Source: Gemmatimonadota bacterium (GTDB lineage Bacteria; Gemmatimonadota; Gemmatimonadetes; Longimicrobiales; Gaopeijiaceae). From it: a DNA stretch of 53,977 nucleotides. The stretch covers positions 1-53,977 of the forward strand of contig JAJEBW010000046.1 in the NCBI GenBank assembly GCA_022822325.1. The letters run 5' to 3'. Below, in pieces: positions 25,020-34,407 of the stretch. Below the pieces are notes generated by a model. That model was not told the origin of the DNA. It did no database searches and saw nothing but the letters and a program-made list of their open reading frames with translations. The position numbers and the translations under genes are program-made. Numbering within the stretch: position 1 is the first letter of the stretch; each line of letters begins with the position of its first letter.

Positions 25020-28019
25020 TCAGAAGCCCATGTTGACGGAGAACCAGAAGCTCCGGCTCGGTGGATAGGGCGCAACGTCGATGTTCCGCGCGATCGCCTC
25101 CGAACCGAAGTTGCTCACCTCGGGATCCATTCCCTTGTAGCCGGTGAAGGTCAACACATTCCTGCCGCTGAGCGAAAGGGTCATGTTGCTGACGCGTCCC
25201 CACATCATCTCGGTGAACCGATCCGGAACCTCGTAGTTGATCGTGACCTCGCGCAGCTTGACGAAGGTCGCGTCCTCCAGCCACACGCTCGAGATCTTGC
25301 TGGGATAGACGCGGAGCCGGAAGTCGCCGAGGGTTTCGCCGGGAAGACACCCGGGATCGGTGCAGAGGTCGGCGTAGTCCGCCGCGTTCTTGCTCAGGTC
25401 GTAGAGCCAGCCGGTGAGGTTGGCCACGGTGCCGCCCTGCTGCCAGTCCCACAACATGTAGGCATTGACATTCCCGAAGCGCACCTCGTTGCCGAATCCC
25501 ATGCGGAAGTCGGGGTTCGCGTCGCCCAGCGCCACGATGATCCGGTCGCCCACCTCGCAGGGACCGCCGCAGCGCGGATCGTTGGTCACCGCGGCGGTGT
25601 CGCGCCCGAAGAAGGCCGAAGGCGAAGCGCCCTCCGTGATCTGGAATCCGCCCAGCGCCGTACCGAAGCCGCCCGCGCGGAACTCGGGAACCGGCAGCTC
25701 CACGATCTCGCTGCGACTCATGGTGAAGGTCGCGGTCGAGTTCCAGGCGAAGGAGGGGGTCGTCGCCGGAAAGAGGGTCAACCCGGCTTCGATGCCGCGC
25801 GTCTCCATCACTCCCCCATTGAATATCTGCGTGCTGAAGCCGGTCGAGGGCGGGAGCGCGCGTTGCAGGAGGAGGTCGTTGATCCGCTTTTCGTAGGCGG
25901 TCAGCTCGAGGGTGGCGCGGTCGCCCAGCAGAGTCGCGTCGGCGCCGAACTCGATCTCGCGCTGGCGTTCGGGCTTGAGGTCGGGCGCCACGGTCGTGCC
26001 CGAGACGGAAAAGGTTTGCAGGCCGCCGATGTTGCCGGTGTTGAGGGTGCTGAACTTCTGTCCGTAGAGCGGCTGGTTGCCCGACTGGCCGAAGGCGGCG
26101 CGCACCTTGACCTCGTCCACCAGACCCGGCGCGAGCTCCGGAAAGCGGTAGGAGGCCGCCGCCTTGGGGTAGTAGAAGAGCGAAGCCGGATCCGCATTGT
26201 TGCTGCTCTGGTCCGCGCGAATCGCCCCGGTGAGGAGAAGCCGGTCGCCCACCAGCAGCTCCTCCTGCACGAAGACGCCGAAGTCCTCGACTCGTTGCCG
26301 TTGCTGTCTCACCGCGAGATCGGTGCCGTCGTCGGCGTTGGAGAGTCCGGCCACCAGGTTCCGCGCCGAGATCCGCGAGACGTCCAGATCCCGTTCCTCG
26401 TACTGGAATCCCGCCGAGAAGGTCGAGGTGAAGCGGTCGTGCGCGAAGGAGTGGATCCCGTTGGCGCTGACATTGAGGTTGCGGCTGGCGGCGTCGCCCT
26501 TCACCGAGGTGCCCGGCAGCCCGTCGTCCGGCTCGTACTGGAGTTCGGGCGGGCTGAAGATCGTGTTCTGCTGGGTAAAGAAGTCCACCCCGCCGTTGGC
26601 CACGAAGCGCAGCGAATGCGCGCCCGAAACGAAGGCGTCCCAGGACAGGTTGGCCGCGCCGATGAAGCGATAGACGTTTTCGTCGTTGACGATGTTGGCC
26701 GCGGTCTCGAGGATGTTGCTGTTGGCGAAGGGATTGCGGGGCCAGCTTCCGTCGTCGCGCTGCCTGAGGTCGATGAAGGAGGGCGTCGAGGGAAGCGTCA
26801 TCCAGTAGCTGATGCTGCGGTTGTCGTTGTTGGTGAAGCCGCGCGAAGTCCGGGTGTGGAGCGCGGTGGTGCTGATCCGGAAGAGCAGCGAGGAGCCGAT
26901 GCTCTGGTCCACATTCAGCTTGAGCGACTGCTTGTCGTAGCCGGTGCCGGTCACGATTCCGCCGTCCTGCTTGACCAGCCCCGAGACGTAGTAGCGGGTG
27001 GTTTCGTTCCCTCCGTTGACGCTGAGCGCGGTTTCGTAGGAGAGCGGCGTGTTGCCGGCCAGGAACTCCTCGTGGTCGAAGAAGACGCCTGGAGCGTAGA
27101 AGTTGGCGGCGTTGGGACCGAAGGCGTCCACTGCGTCCTCCAGGGTGTCGAACTCCCGCAACCCGAGGTCGTTGGATTTCTGGAAGAAGCCGAGGCGCTG
27201 GGTGAAGTTGAAGCGGGGCGCGCCGACCCGGCCCCTCTTGGTCGTGATCAGAACCACCCCGTTGGTGGCCTTGGAGCCGTAGATCGCCGATGCCGAGGCC
27301 CCCTTGAGGATCTCGATGCTCTCGATGTCGTTGGGATTGAGATCGGCGATGCGGTTGGGCGCGTTGTCCTGCTGTCCCCCGCGAACCGGGTTGCTCGAAG
27401 AGACCGTGACCACATGAACGTTCGAGGCGATTTCGTCGTTGCTGACCACGACCCCGTCCACCACGTAGAGCGGCCGGTGATCGCCGATGATCGACGAGGT
27501 GCCGCGCAACTGGACCTGGATGCCGCCGCCGGGCGCCCCGTTGTTGGCCTGCACATTGGCCCCCGCGACGCGGCCCTGCAGCGCCTGTTCGAAGCTGGCG
27601 ACCGGAGCGCGGGAGAAGTCGTCGGAGCCCACCGTGGCCACCGCATTCGCGAGGTTCTGCCGCCGCACCCCGGTGGCGTGACCGGTGACGACGATCTCGT
27701 CGAGGCTGAGAACATCCCGCTCGAGGGCGATTCCCACGCTGGTCTGCCCGGCCGCCACGGTCACCTCGGCGCTGCGGAAGCCGATGCTCGTTACGGTCAG
27801 TCGCTGCTCGCCGGCCGGGACCGCAAGGGAAAAGTTGCCGTCGTCGTTGGAGTAGCTGTGGACGGTGGATCCCGCCAGATTGACCAGCGCGGAGGCGACC
27901 GGAACTTCGCTGCCCGCCACGGTGACGCGGCCAGTGACGGTCCGGGTCTGGGCGGAGAGGGCGGAGCTCCAGGCGAGTGCGCCGAGGAGGAGGATCGAGG
28001 GAGTGAGACGATGTGCCAT
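25020..28019 (-). CDS. SusC/RagA-family TonB-dependent outer-membrane transporter
   Basis: The protein has 999 residues. A signal peptide (1-23, ending ALSAQ) is followed by a carboxypeptidase-like domain (about 25-100), then a plug with LDEIVVTGHAT and the SusC signature KGASASAIYGSKATNGVVLI, and a beta-barrel ending in an aromatic residue (FWFSVNMGF). It imports nutrients across the outer membrane with energy from TonB, paired with the SusD-like lipoprotein 27 bp downstream. No glycoside hydrolase or sugar regulator sits beside the pair, so the substrate may be a peptide or another polymer. ATG 28019 has AGGAGG about 7 bases upstream. A promoter is predicted at 28116-28143. Confidence 0.9.
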   Translation of the reverse strand: MAHRLTPSILLLGALAWSSALSAQTRTVTGRVTVAGSEVPVASALVNLAGSTVHSYSNDDGNFSLAVPAGEQRLTVTSIGFRSAEVTVAAGQTSVGIALERDVLSLDEIVVTGHATGVRRQNLANAVATVGSDDFSRAPVASFEQALQGRVAGANVQANNGAPGGGIQVQLRGTSSIIGDHRPLYVVDGVVVSNDEIASNVHVVTVSSSNPVRGGQQDNAPNRIADLNPNDIESIEILKGASASAIYGSKATNGVVLITTKRGRVGAPRFNFTQRLGFFQKSNDLGLREFDTLEDAVDAFGPNAANFYAPGVFFDHEEFLAGNTPLSYETALSVNGGNETTRYYVSGLVKQDGGIVTGTGYDKQSLKLNVDQSIGSSLLFRISTTALHTRTSRGFTNNDNRSISYWMTLPSTPSFIDLRQRDDGSWPRNPFANSNILETAANIVNDENVYRFIGAANLSWDAFVSGAHSLRFVANGGVDFFTQQNTIFSPPELQYEPDDGLPGTSVKGDAASRNLNVSANGIHSFAHDRFTSTFSAGFQYEERDLDVSRISARNLVAGLSNADDGTDLAVRQQRQRVEDFGVFVQEELLVGDRLLLTGAIRADQSSNNADPASLFYYPKAAASYRFPELAPGLVDEVKVRAAFGQSGNQPLYGQKFSTLNTGNIGGLQTFSVSGTTVAPDLKPERQREIEFGADATLLGDRATLELTAYEKRINDLLLQRALPPSTGFSTQIFNGGVMETRGIEAGLTLFPATTPSFAWNSTATFTMSRSEIVELPVPEFRAGGFGTALGGFQITEGASPSAFFGRDTAAVTNDPRCGGPCEVGDRIIVALGDANPDFRMGFGNEVRFGNVNAYMLWDWQQGGTVANLTGWLYDLSKNAADYADLCTDPGCLPGETLGDFRLRVYPSKISSVWLEDATFVKLREVTINYEVPDRFTEMMWGRVSNMTLSLSGRNVLTFTGYKGMDPEVSNFGSEAIARNIDVAPYPPSRSFWFSVNMGF

Positions 28020-28371
28020 GGTGCAGCCTCCTGGTTCGGAACCGGTGCGGGTTCGCGGCGTCGCCCGGCACTCGCCGGATGCCTGACACGGGTCGCTGTA
28101 GCCGAAGGGGCCGTGAATGTAGCGGCGTCGCCGGCCCTCGCAAGACGTGCTCCCGTTCCCCGCGTTGACCCCGTCCCCCGCGCTCCGCAGATTCCCGGCC
28201 GGAAGGAGGGTGCGGCCGAAGCCACCCGACCCCGGGCTGGCGCGGGCCGGAGGGGCGCGAGCCGCGAACCGGGCGGGGGCCGAAGCCAACCAGGCCGGGA
28301 CCGAAGCCGTCCGGACCGACCTTGTCCGCCACCGTCCCCCGCGATCACGCCGCACAGCGAATGAGGAAGAG
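28020..28371. other. 352-bp divergent intergenic region between susC and murQ
   Basis: No gene is seen. It holds the predicted susC promoter and three short copies of a CCGAAGCC phrase (28216, 28280 and 28301 regions). A stretch near 28231-28244 resembles half of the dispersed palindrome. GAGGAAGAG at 28363-28371 is the ribosome site of murQ. Confidence 0.5.
28116..28143 (-). promoter_or_regulatory. Predicted susC promoter
   Basis: On minus, TTGCGA (28143-28138), a 16-bp spacer and TACATT (28121-28116) form a reasonable -35/-10 pair about 97 bases before the susC start. Confidence 0.4.
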
Positions 28372-29274
28372 ATGCTCGACGACCGTCTGACCGAGCGGCG
28401 GAATCCGCGGAGCGCGCGCATCGACCGGCTCTCGGCGACGGAGATCGTGCGGGTCATCAACGACGAAGACGCCGGGGTGGCGGCGGCGGTGCGGCGCGAG
28501 GAGAAGGAAATCGCCCGGGCGGCGGAGCTGGCGCTGGCGGCCTTTCGCGGCGGCGGGCGGCTGATCTACGTCGGGGCCGGAAGCTCGGGACGGCTGGGGG
28601 TTCTGGACGCGGCCGAGATGCCGCCCACCTACGGCACCGACCCGGAGATGGTGCAGGGGGTGATCGCGGGGGGATTCGGGGCGCTGGTGCGGTCCTGCGA
28701 GGGGGCCGAGGACGATGCGCGGGCGGGCGCGGCCGCGATCGATGAACGGCGGGTCGGGAAGCGCGACTTCGTTCTGGGGATCGCCACCTCCGGCACCACG
28801 CCCTATGTGCATGGCGCCCTGGGCCGCGCGCGCGAGCTCGGGGCCCGCACCGGCTTCCTCCTCTGCACCCCCCCTCCCCCCGGCCTGGCCGCCGCGCACG
28901 ATGTCGTCATCGCGCCCCTCACCGGACCCGAGGTCGTGACCGGTTCGACCCGGATGAAGGCCGGGACCGCGACCAAGATGGTCCTCAACGCGATCACCAC
29001 CGCGGCCATGGTGCGGCTCGGCAAGGTGGACGGCAATCTGATGGTCGATCTGCAGGTCACTTGCGCCAAGCTCCAGGACCGCGGCGAACGCATCCTGATG
29101 ATGCGGCTGGGGCTGGACCGCGAGGCGGCGCGCGAGCTGCTCGGCCGGGCCGGGGGGCAGGTGAAGACCGCGCTGGTCATGCAGCGCCGCGGGTGCGGCG
29201 CGGAGGCCGCAAGGACCGCGCTGGCCGGGGTGGGGGGAGTGGTGGCCGCGCTGGGACCGGACCGGACCGGATAG
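28372..29274 (+). CDS. murQ: N-acetylmuramic acid 6-phosphate etherase
   Basis: The protein has 300 residues. It has the SIS-domain motifs YVGAGSSGRLGVLDAAEMPPT (near 62-82), GIATSGTTPYV and TGSTRMKAGTATKMVLN, and the conserved opening LTERRNPRSARIDRL. MurQ cleaves the lactyl ether of MurNAc-6-phosphate to GlcNAc-6-phosphate, in peptidoglycan recycling or use of external murein. No anhMurNAc kinase or permease is adjacent. ATG 28372 follows a GAGGAAGAG ribosome site. The next gene starts 1 base after its stop. Confidence 0.97.
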   Translation: MLDDRLTERRNPRSARIDRLSATEIVRVINDEDAGVAAAVRREEKEIARAAELALAAFRGGGRLIYVGAGSSGRLGVLDAAEMPPTYGTDPEMVQGVIAGGFGALVRSCEGAEDDARAGAAAIDERRVGKRDFVLGIATSGTTPYVHGALGRARELGARTGFLLCTPPPPGLAAAHDVVIAPLTGPEVVTGSTRMKAGTATKMVLNAITTAAMVRLGKVDGNLMVDLQVTCAKLQDRGERILMMRLGLDREAARELLGRAGGQVKTALVMQRRGCGAEAARTALAGVGGVVAALGPDRTG

Positions 29275-29275
29275 G

Positions 29276-31087
29276 ATGGGGGCCGGGAAGGGACGGGGGA
29301 GGTGGGGGGTGGCGGGGCTGGCGGGGGCGGCGGCCGCCATTCACCTGATCTTCGCGATCCCGTCGGCCGATCCGGGGATTCACAGCGGCGGCGACAACGC
29401 GGCCTACCTCTCGCTGGCCAACGCGCTGGCCCAGGGGGACGGCTACGCCGAGGCGTGGCATCCCGGGGCGCCGCCGCACACCAAGTATCCGCCGCTCTAT
29501 CCCGGCCTGCTGGCGCTCCTGATCCTGGCCGGAGTGCGAAGCTGGGCGGCCTTCAAGCTCCTTTCGGCCGCGCTGGCCGCGCTGGCCGCCGGATTCTGCT
29601 TCCTCTGGGCGCGCCGACGAACGGGGACGGCGGGCGCCGCGACGGTGGCGCTGCTCTTCGCAATCTCCCCCGCGCTCCTCGATTCCTCCCAGTGGATCCT
29701 CTCCGAACCGCTCTTCGCGGCCTGCACCTTCGGCTGTCTCTGGCTTCTGGCCACCTCCGCCCCCAACCCCCCCCGCCCCCCCGGCGCGGCTTCCCTCCTC
29801 GCCCCATGGCCGGTCCGGATCCCCTCCCTTCCGCTTCCCCTCGCGATCGGCCTCCTCCTCGCGGTTGCGGCGTACTTCACCCGCTCGGCCGGGCTGCCCC
29901 TGGTCGCGGCCGCCGCCCTCTGGCTCGTCCTCGCGCGGCGCTGGCGTCCCCTTCTCCTTTTCGCCGTCTTCTTCGCCTTGGTTGCGCTCCCCTGGCAGCT
30001 TCGCTCCGGCGGCGACTACATCTCCGAGTTCCGCCTGGTCAATCCCTACGCCCCCGATCTCGGCCTCGCCGGCCCGGCCGACTTCGCCGCGCGCATCGCC
30101 GCCAACCTGGTCGGCTACGTCTTCGAGCACATCCCCCGCGCGGTCGCGGGACTCGACGGCTTCGCGGCCGCGATCCTGGGCGCGGCGCTCGCGATTGCGG
30201 CGCTGGCCGGGTGGGTGCGCGCGGTCCGGTCCGGTCCCGGTCCCACCGAGATCTTTCTTCCTCTCTATGCGGGCCTGATCCTCCTCTGGCCGGAGGTATG
30301 GTCGGGGGAACGCTTCGCGCTGCCTCTTCTTCCCCCACTCCTTTTCCATGCGGGCGACGCTTTGGTTCGCGCAGGCGGCGCTCTCGTCCGTTCAGGCGGC
30401 GCTTCGGTGCGGACGGCGAGCGCCCGGCCCGGACCGCGAGGACCACGCAAAACCCCGGCTCCTTCCGGCGGGCGCTGGCCCGCCCGTCCCGCCTGGATCG
30501 TCGTCCCGGCCGCTATCCTGATCGCCGCGCCCGCGCTGGGTCAGTGGAAGAAGCGTCTGGATTGGGCGTCGCGGTGCCGCCCCCAGGTGCTGGCGCAGGG
30601 TCCGCTCGGCTGCTACGGCCCCAATGTGATCGAGATGCAGGCGATCGCCCTGGCCGCGCGCGATCTGCTCCCGGAGGGATCGGCGGTCTTCAGCCGCAAG
30701 CCGCGCCTCTTCCACATCTTCAGCGCTCTGCCCTCGGTGACCTACCCCTTCACCACCGACCCGGAGCGGCTGCTGGAGCAGGCGGATTCGCTGGGGATCG
30801 GCCACCTCGTCTTCGGTAACTGGGACTCCACCGGACAGCGCTACCTGGCGCCCGCGATCCTGGCGCATCCCGACCGGTTCTGCGCAGCGGCGAGCCTTCG
30901 GCTTTCCGGGGGTCGGCCGGTCACGCTCCTGGCGATCCTTCCGCCCGCGCCCGATGATTCCATGCGGACCCGCAGCCCGCCGGCCGGGGAAGGATTGCGT
31001 CTGCCGCGCTGTCCCGGTCCCGCGCCCCCGCCTCCCTCCGCCTCCGCTCTCGCCTCGCCGCACCTTCCGATCCTGGCGCGGCCGTAG
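29276..31087 (+). CDS. Multi-pass membrane protein, glycosyltransferase-like (GT-C / PMT type)
   Basis: The protein has 603 residues with about ten hydrophobic segments in the first 440. The first periplasmic loop has SGGDNAAYLSLANALAQGDG and then PPLYPGLLALLI. This Asp-containing loop after helix 1 is typical of GT-C glycosyltransferases of the PMT/ArnT group, which use polyprenyl-linked sugars. A Pro-rich loop (about residues 160-175) and a low-complexity basic segment (about 365-400) interrupt the helices. The C-terminal soluble part (about 430-560, including PEGSAVFSRKPRLFHIFS) lacks a known motif. ATG 29276 begins one base after murQ, so it is likely co-transcribed. Sugar donor and acceptor are unknown. 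Confidence 0.7.
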   Translation: MGAGKGRGRWGVAGLAGAAAAIHLIFAIPSADPGIHSGGDNAAYLSLANALAQGDGYAEAWHPGAPPHTKYPPLYPGLLALLILAGVRSWAAFKLLSAALAALAAGFCFLWARRRTGTAGAATVALLFAISPALLDSSQWILSEPLFAACTFGCLWLLATSAPNPPRPPGAASLLAPWPVRIPSLPLPLAIGLLLAVAAYFTRSAGLPLVAAAALWLVLARRWRPLLLFAVFFALVALPWQLRSGGDYISEFRLVNPYAPDLGLAGPADFAARIAANLVGYVFEHIPRAVAGLDGFAAAILGAALAIAALAGWVRAVRSGPGPTEIFLPLYAGLILLWPEVWSGERFALPLLPPLLFHAGDALVRAGGALVRSGGASVRTASARPGPRGPRKTPAPSGGRWPARPAWIVVPAAILIAAPALGQWKKRLDWASRCRPQVLAQGPLGCYGPNVIEMQAIALAARDLLPEGSAVFSRKPRLFHIFSALPSVTYPFTTDPERLLEQADSLGIGHLVFGNWDSTGQRYLAPAILAHPDRFCAAASLRLSGGRPVTLLAILPPAPDDSMRTRSPPAGEGLRLPRCPGPAPPPPSASALASPHLPILARP

Positions 31088-31100
31088 CTTTCTCCCGCCC

Positions 31101-34100
31101 ATGAGCCATTCCGTCGCAGACCGGCCCGGCCGCACGGATTCGCGCGGCCCGCCCATGCCCCGCCGGCCGTCGCCACGCCCGGAAACCCTCGCCATTCGCG
31201 TCGCGCTCGCCGCCGCCGCATTTCTCCTCGCGCTCCCGCCGCTCGCCGCGCGCGGCCAGACCGTTCCCCCCGACGAGGATTGGAGACAGTTCGCGACCGA
31301 GCACTTCGTCGTCACCCACCCGGCTTCGCTCACGCCCCTCGGGGTCCGCGCGGGCGAGCTGGCCGAACGCGCCTGGGACTTCCTCGCCGGTCACTTCGAC
31401 GACGCTCCCGCCGCTCCCGTCCACCTCCTTCTGACCGACCACGCCGACATCGCCAACGGCTTCGCCTCGCCCGCCCCCTTCAACCGAATCACGATCTTCG
31501 CGCGGCCCCCGGTCGACGGCGGCAACATCTCCTACTTCGACGACTGGCTCGAGCTCGTGATTGTGCACGAACTTGTGCACACCTTCCACCTTGACATGAC
31601 CGGGCCGATCGGAAGGGTGGTGCGCGCGCTCTTCGGTCGTTTGCCCACCCATTGGCCGACCTTTCCCTCCGCCGCCTCGCCGACCTGGTTCGTGGAGGGA
31701 CTTGCGGTCTGGTTCGAGTCGCAGTACACCGGCGCGGGACGGGTGCGCGGAAGCTGGCAGGAGATGGTGCTGCGGATGGCCGCCCTGGAGGGAGACTTCG
31801 CCGCGTCGGGCCGGGTGGAGGGCGTCTCGCCGGTCTGGCCGGGGGGGAGCCGTCCCTACGTCTACGGATCCCGCTACCTGGCGCACATGGCGGGCCTGCA
31901 CGGCGAAGAGGCGCTGGCCGGGATGGCGCGTTCGGTGGCGGGAACGCTGGTGCCCTACCGGATGAACGCCGCCGCGCGCGACGCCTTCGGGGTGGGTGTG
32001 GAGGAGAGCTGGAGGCGATGGGGGGAAGGCCTGGCCGACGAGTCCCGCGATCTGGCCGCCGAGCTGGCCGAGTGGGCGCCGCTCACGGTGGGCGAGGAGG
32101 TCGAGGGTGCGGGAAGGCGGGCAGAACAGGCCATGGTTTCGCCCGATGGAAGCACGCTGGCGTGGATCCGCTCCGATGGCGTGGACGAGGCCCAGATCCG
32201 GACGGCCAATCCCGATGGAAGCGGCGCGCGGCGGCTGACCCGGGTGAACAGCGTGGGGGGATCGGTTGCCTGGGATCCGGATGGCGGCCTGGTCTTCACC
32301 CAGCTCGACTTTGCCGACCGCTACCGGCTCTACAGCGATCTCCACCGGGTTGGGCCGAACGGTGCGGTGGAGCGGATCACGCGCGGCGAGAGGATCAGCT
32401 ACGCCGATGTGGCGCCGGATGGACGGCGGGCGGTCGCGGTGCGCGAAGGCGGCGGAACGAATGCGCTCGTGATGGTGGATCTGGCGACCGGAGCCGTGAC
32501 GCCCTGGGCGCCGTCCCGTCCCGGCCGCCACTGGGCATTTCCGCGCTGGTCGCCGGACGGGACGCGGGTGGCGGCCGTGCGCTGGGAAACGCCGGCCCGG
32601 ATGGATATCGTGGTGCTCGACGGGGCGGGGGGAGTGGTGGCTGAGGCGACGCGGGACCGCGCGGTGGACACGACCCCCTTCTGGTCGCCGGATGGGCGCT
32701 GGCTGCTCTGGTCGTCGGACCGGACGGGGATCCCGAATCTCTTCGCGGCCCCCATCGACGGCGCGGAGGTCGGCGAGACGCGCCAGGTCACCAATGTGCT
32801 CGGCGGCGCTTCCCACCCCTCGGTCGATCCCGGTTCGCGCTGGATCCACTTCTCTTCCTACCACGCCGACGGCTGGCACATCGAGCGCATCCCCTGGGAT
32901 CCCGCCGCCTGGTTCGCCCCGCAGCCGACCAGCCCGCGATTTCAGGGTTCGGGGGGCCGCCCCGCCGCCTCCGGCTCCGTCCCGGCTCCGGCCGCCGATC
33001 GCGCCGACCTTCCCCCTTCCGGACCCTACCGCCCCTCCGCGACCCTGCGCCCCTGGCACTGGCAGCCGCTCTACCGCGCCGCCGAGCGGGGAACCGACGA
33101 TGCCGGCCGGATTCACACCGTCTTCAGGCCCTTCGCCGGAATCGCCACCGGGGGCTCCGATCTGGTGGGACGGCACGCCTGGTCGCTGGCCGCGCGCCTC
33201 GCCCTCGACGCCAGCCGCTTCGCCGGCAACTTCGGCTACAGCTACCGCGGCCTGGGCAATCCGGTCCTGGGTCTCTCCCTCTCGCAGAGCTGGGACGCCA
33301 CCTCGGGCACCATCGTTCCCGGCGGCGCCACCGAAGAGTTCTTCCTCGTCTCGCGGGAGCGCGCGGCGAGCCTCTCGGCATCCTTCCTCCGGCAGCGCTA
33401 CCGGCACGCGGCTTCCTTCGGCCTGCGCGGCTCCCTGGTCGGGGAAGACCTCTCGATTCAACGCCCCGGCGGCGAAGAGGGGCCCCCTCTGCGCGACCCG
33501 ACCACCACCTTCGTCGATCTGCGCGCCACCCTTTCGGCCAGCAACTCTCAGCGGCGCGCCTTCTCGATTTCGCGCGAGGACGGCGTTCGCGCCTGGGCCT
33601 CCGCGCGCATCCGGCGCGAGAACGGGGTCGAGGCGGAGTCCCGCGGTCTGGCCGGAATGGATCGCAGCTACGGCGAGCTCACCGGCGAGGCTTCAGCCTT
33701 CCAGTCGCTTGGCCGCGTCGGATTCGCCAACCATGTCCTGGCGCTGCGCCTCTCGGGAGGAATCGCCTTCGGGCCGGGCACCAACCAGTACCACTTCGAT
33801 CTGGGCGATGCCGAGGGAACGACCGAATCGGTGACCGGACTGGGACTCTTCGGAGGACAGTCGCGGCTCTTCCCCCTCCGCGGCTACCGGGCCAACCACC
33901 GCTCCGGCCGGATCGCCTGGAGCTCCAGCGCCGAATACCGCTTCCCCATTGCGCTTCTTGACCGCGGCATGCCCTTCCTGCCCCTCTTCTTCGACCGCCT
34001 GCACGGCTCCCTCTTCTTCGACGCCGGGAACGCCTGGGGGCCGACGCTGGGGCTGCCGCGGTACGACAATCCGATGCGCGCAACGCTGGCCAGCCTGGGC

Positions 34101-34223
34101 GGCGAACTGACGCTGATCGTGGCGCCGATCTACCAGCGGGGAATCGGGATCCGCTTCGGGATGGGAGCGCCGCTCGGCGGGGGAGATCCGGTCTTCCATC
34201 TGCGCGTCGGCAACGCCTTCTGA
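31101..34223 (+). CDS. Outer-membrane protein: gluzincin-type peptidase, TolB-like propeller and beta-barrel
   Basis: The protein has 1040 residues and three parts. After a signal peptide (from Met1 at 31101, or from ATG 31155, which gives a tidier one ending ARGQ), residues 50-330 form a peptidase-MA-like domain. The motif IVHELVHTF (HExxH) lies near residue 155 and WFVEGLAVWFES, giving the third ligand Glu, near residue 199. Residues about 340-600 carry TolB/PD40 repeats (MVSPDGSTLAW, SPDGTRVAAV, SPDGRWLLWSSD). The last 380 residues are a beta-barrel of the Omp85/D15 type, with FPLRGYR and RFPIALLDRG and a C-terminal Phe. This implies a protease held at the outer membrane. The zinc-binding motif is intact, so activity is plausible. 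Confidence 0.8.
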   Translation: MSHSVADRPGRTDSRGPPMPRRPSPRPETLAIRVALAAAAFLLALPPLAARGQTVPPDEDWRQFATEHFVVTHPASLTPLGVRAGELAERAWDFLAGHFDDAPAAPVHLLLTDHADIANGFASPAPFNRITIFARPPVDGGNISYFDDWLELVIVHELVHTFHLDMTGPIGRVVRALFGRLPTHWPTFPSAASPTWFVEGLAVWFESQYTGAGRVRGSWQEMVLRMAALEGDFAASGRVEGVSPVWPGGSRPYVYGSRYLAHMAGLHGEEALAGMARSVAGTLVPYRMNAAARDAFGVGVEESWRRWGEGLADESRDLAAELAEWAPLTVGEEVEGAGRRAEQAMVSPDGSTLAWIRSDGVDEAQIRTANPDGSGARRLTRVNSVGGSVAWDPDGGLVFTQLDFADRYRLYSDLHRVGPNGAVERITRGERISYADVAPDGRRAVAVREGGGTNALVMVDLATGAVTPWAPSRPGRHWAFPRWSPDGTRVAAVRWETPARMDIVVLDGAGGVVAEATRDRAVDTTPFWSPDGRWLLWSSDRTGIPNLFAAPIDGAEVGETRQVTNVLGGASHPSVDPGSRWIHFSSYHADGWHIERIPWDPAAWFAPQPTSPRFQGSGGRPAASGSVPAPAADRADLPPSGPYRPSATLRPWHWQPLYRAAERGTDDAGRIHTVFRPFAGIATGGSDLVGRHAWSLAARLALDASRFAGNFGYSYRGLGNPVLGLSLSQSWDATSGTIVPGGATEEFFLVSRERAASLSASFLRQRYRHAASFGLRGSLVGEDLSIQRPGGEEGPPLRDPTTTFVDLRATLSASNSQRRAFSISREDGVRAWASARIRRENGVEAESRGLAGMDRSYGELTGEASAFQSLGRVGFANHVLALRLSGGIAFGPGTNQYHFDLGDAEGTTESVTGLGLFGGQSRLFPLRGYRANHRSGRIAWSSSAEYRFPIALLDRGMPFLPLFFDRLHGSLFFDAGNAWGPTLGLPRYDNPMRATLASLGGELTLIVAPIYQRGIGIRFGMGAPLGGGDPVFHLRVGNAF

Positions 34224-34266
34224 TCCTCTATCGCAGGTCGGCCGCCGGTCTCTTCGAGGTGCCGAC

Positions 34267-34296
34267 TTGCCCCAAGGGGTTGTGGATGGTTACACT
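34267..34296 (+). promoter_or_regulatory. Possible nrdJ promoter
   Basis: TTGCCC (34267-34272), an 18-bp spacer and TACACT (34291-34296) match four of six bases in each hexamer. The element lies in the 184-bp gap before nrdJ and implies a leader of roughly 105 bases. Confidence 0.3.
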
Positions 34297-34407
34297 GTCC
34301 GCCCCCACATCTTGAATGGACGCCCGGTTGAACGGGATGCCCGACGCCCGGCCTCCGCCGCTCGCTCGTTCCGCCCCCGCCTGCTCCCCCCGCAAGGACC
34401 GCCGATC

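Noticed and set aside
24340..28332. Minus-strand frame of over 1300 codons across SusD and SusC
   Set aside because: Alternative frame of two well-recognised genes, with no motif.
34224..34407. Cobalamin riboswitch or NrdR box before nrdJ
   Set aside because: No recognisable B12-box core was found, and ACATCTTG at 34307-34314 is only half of an NrdR-type palindrome with no clear second half.
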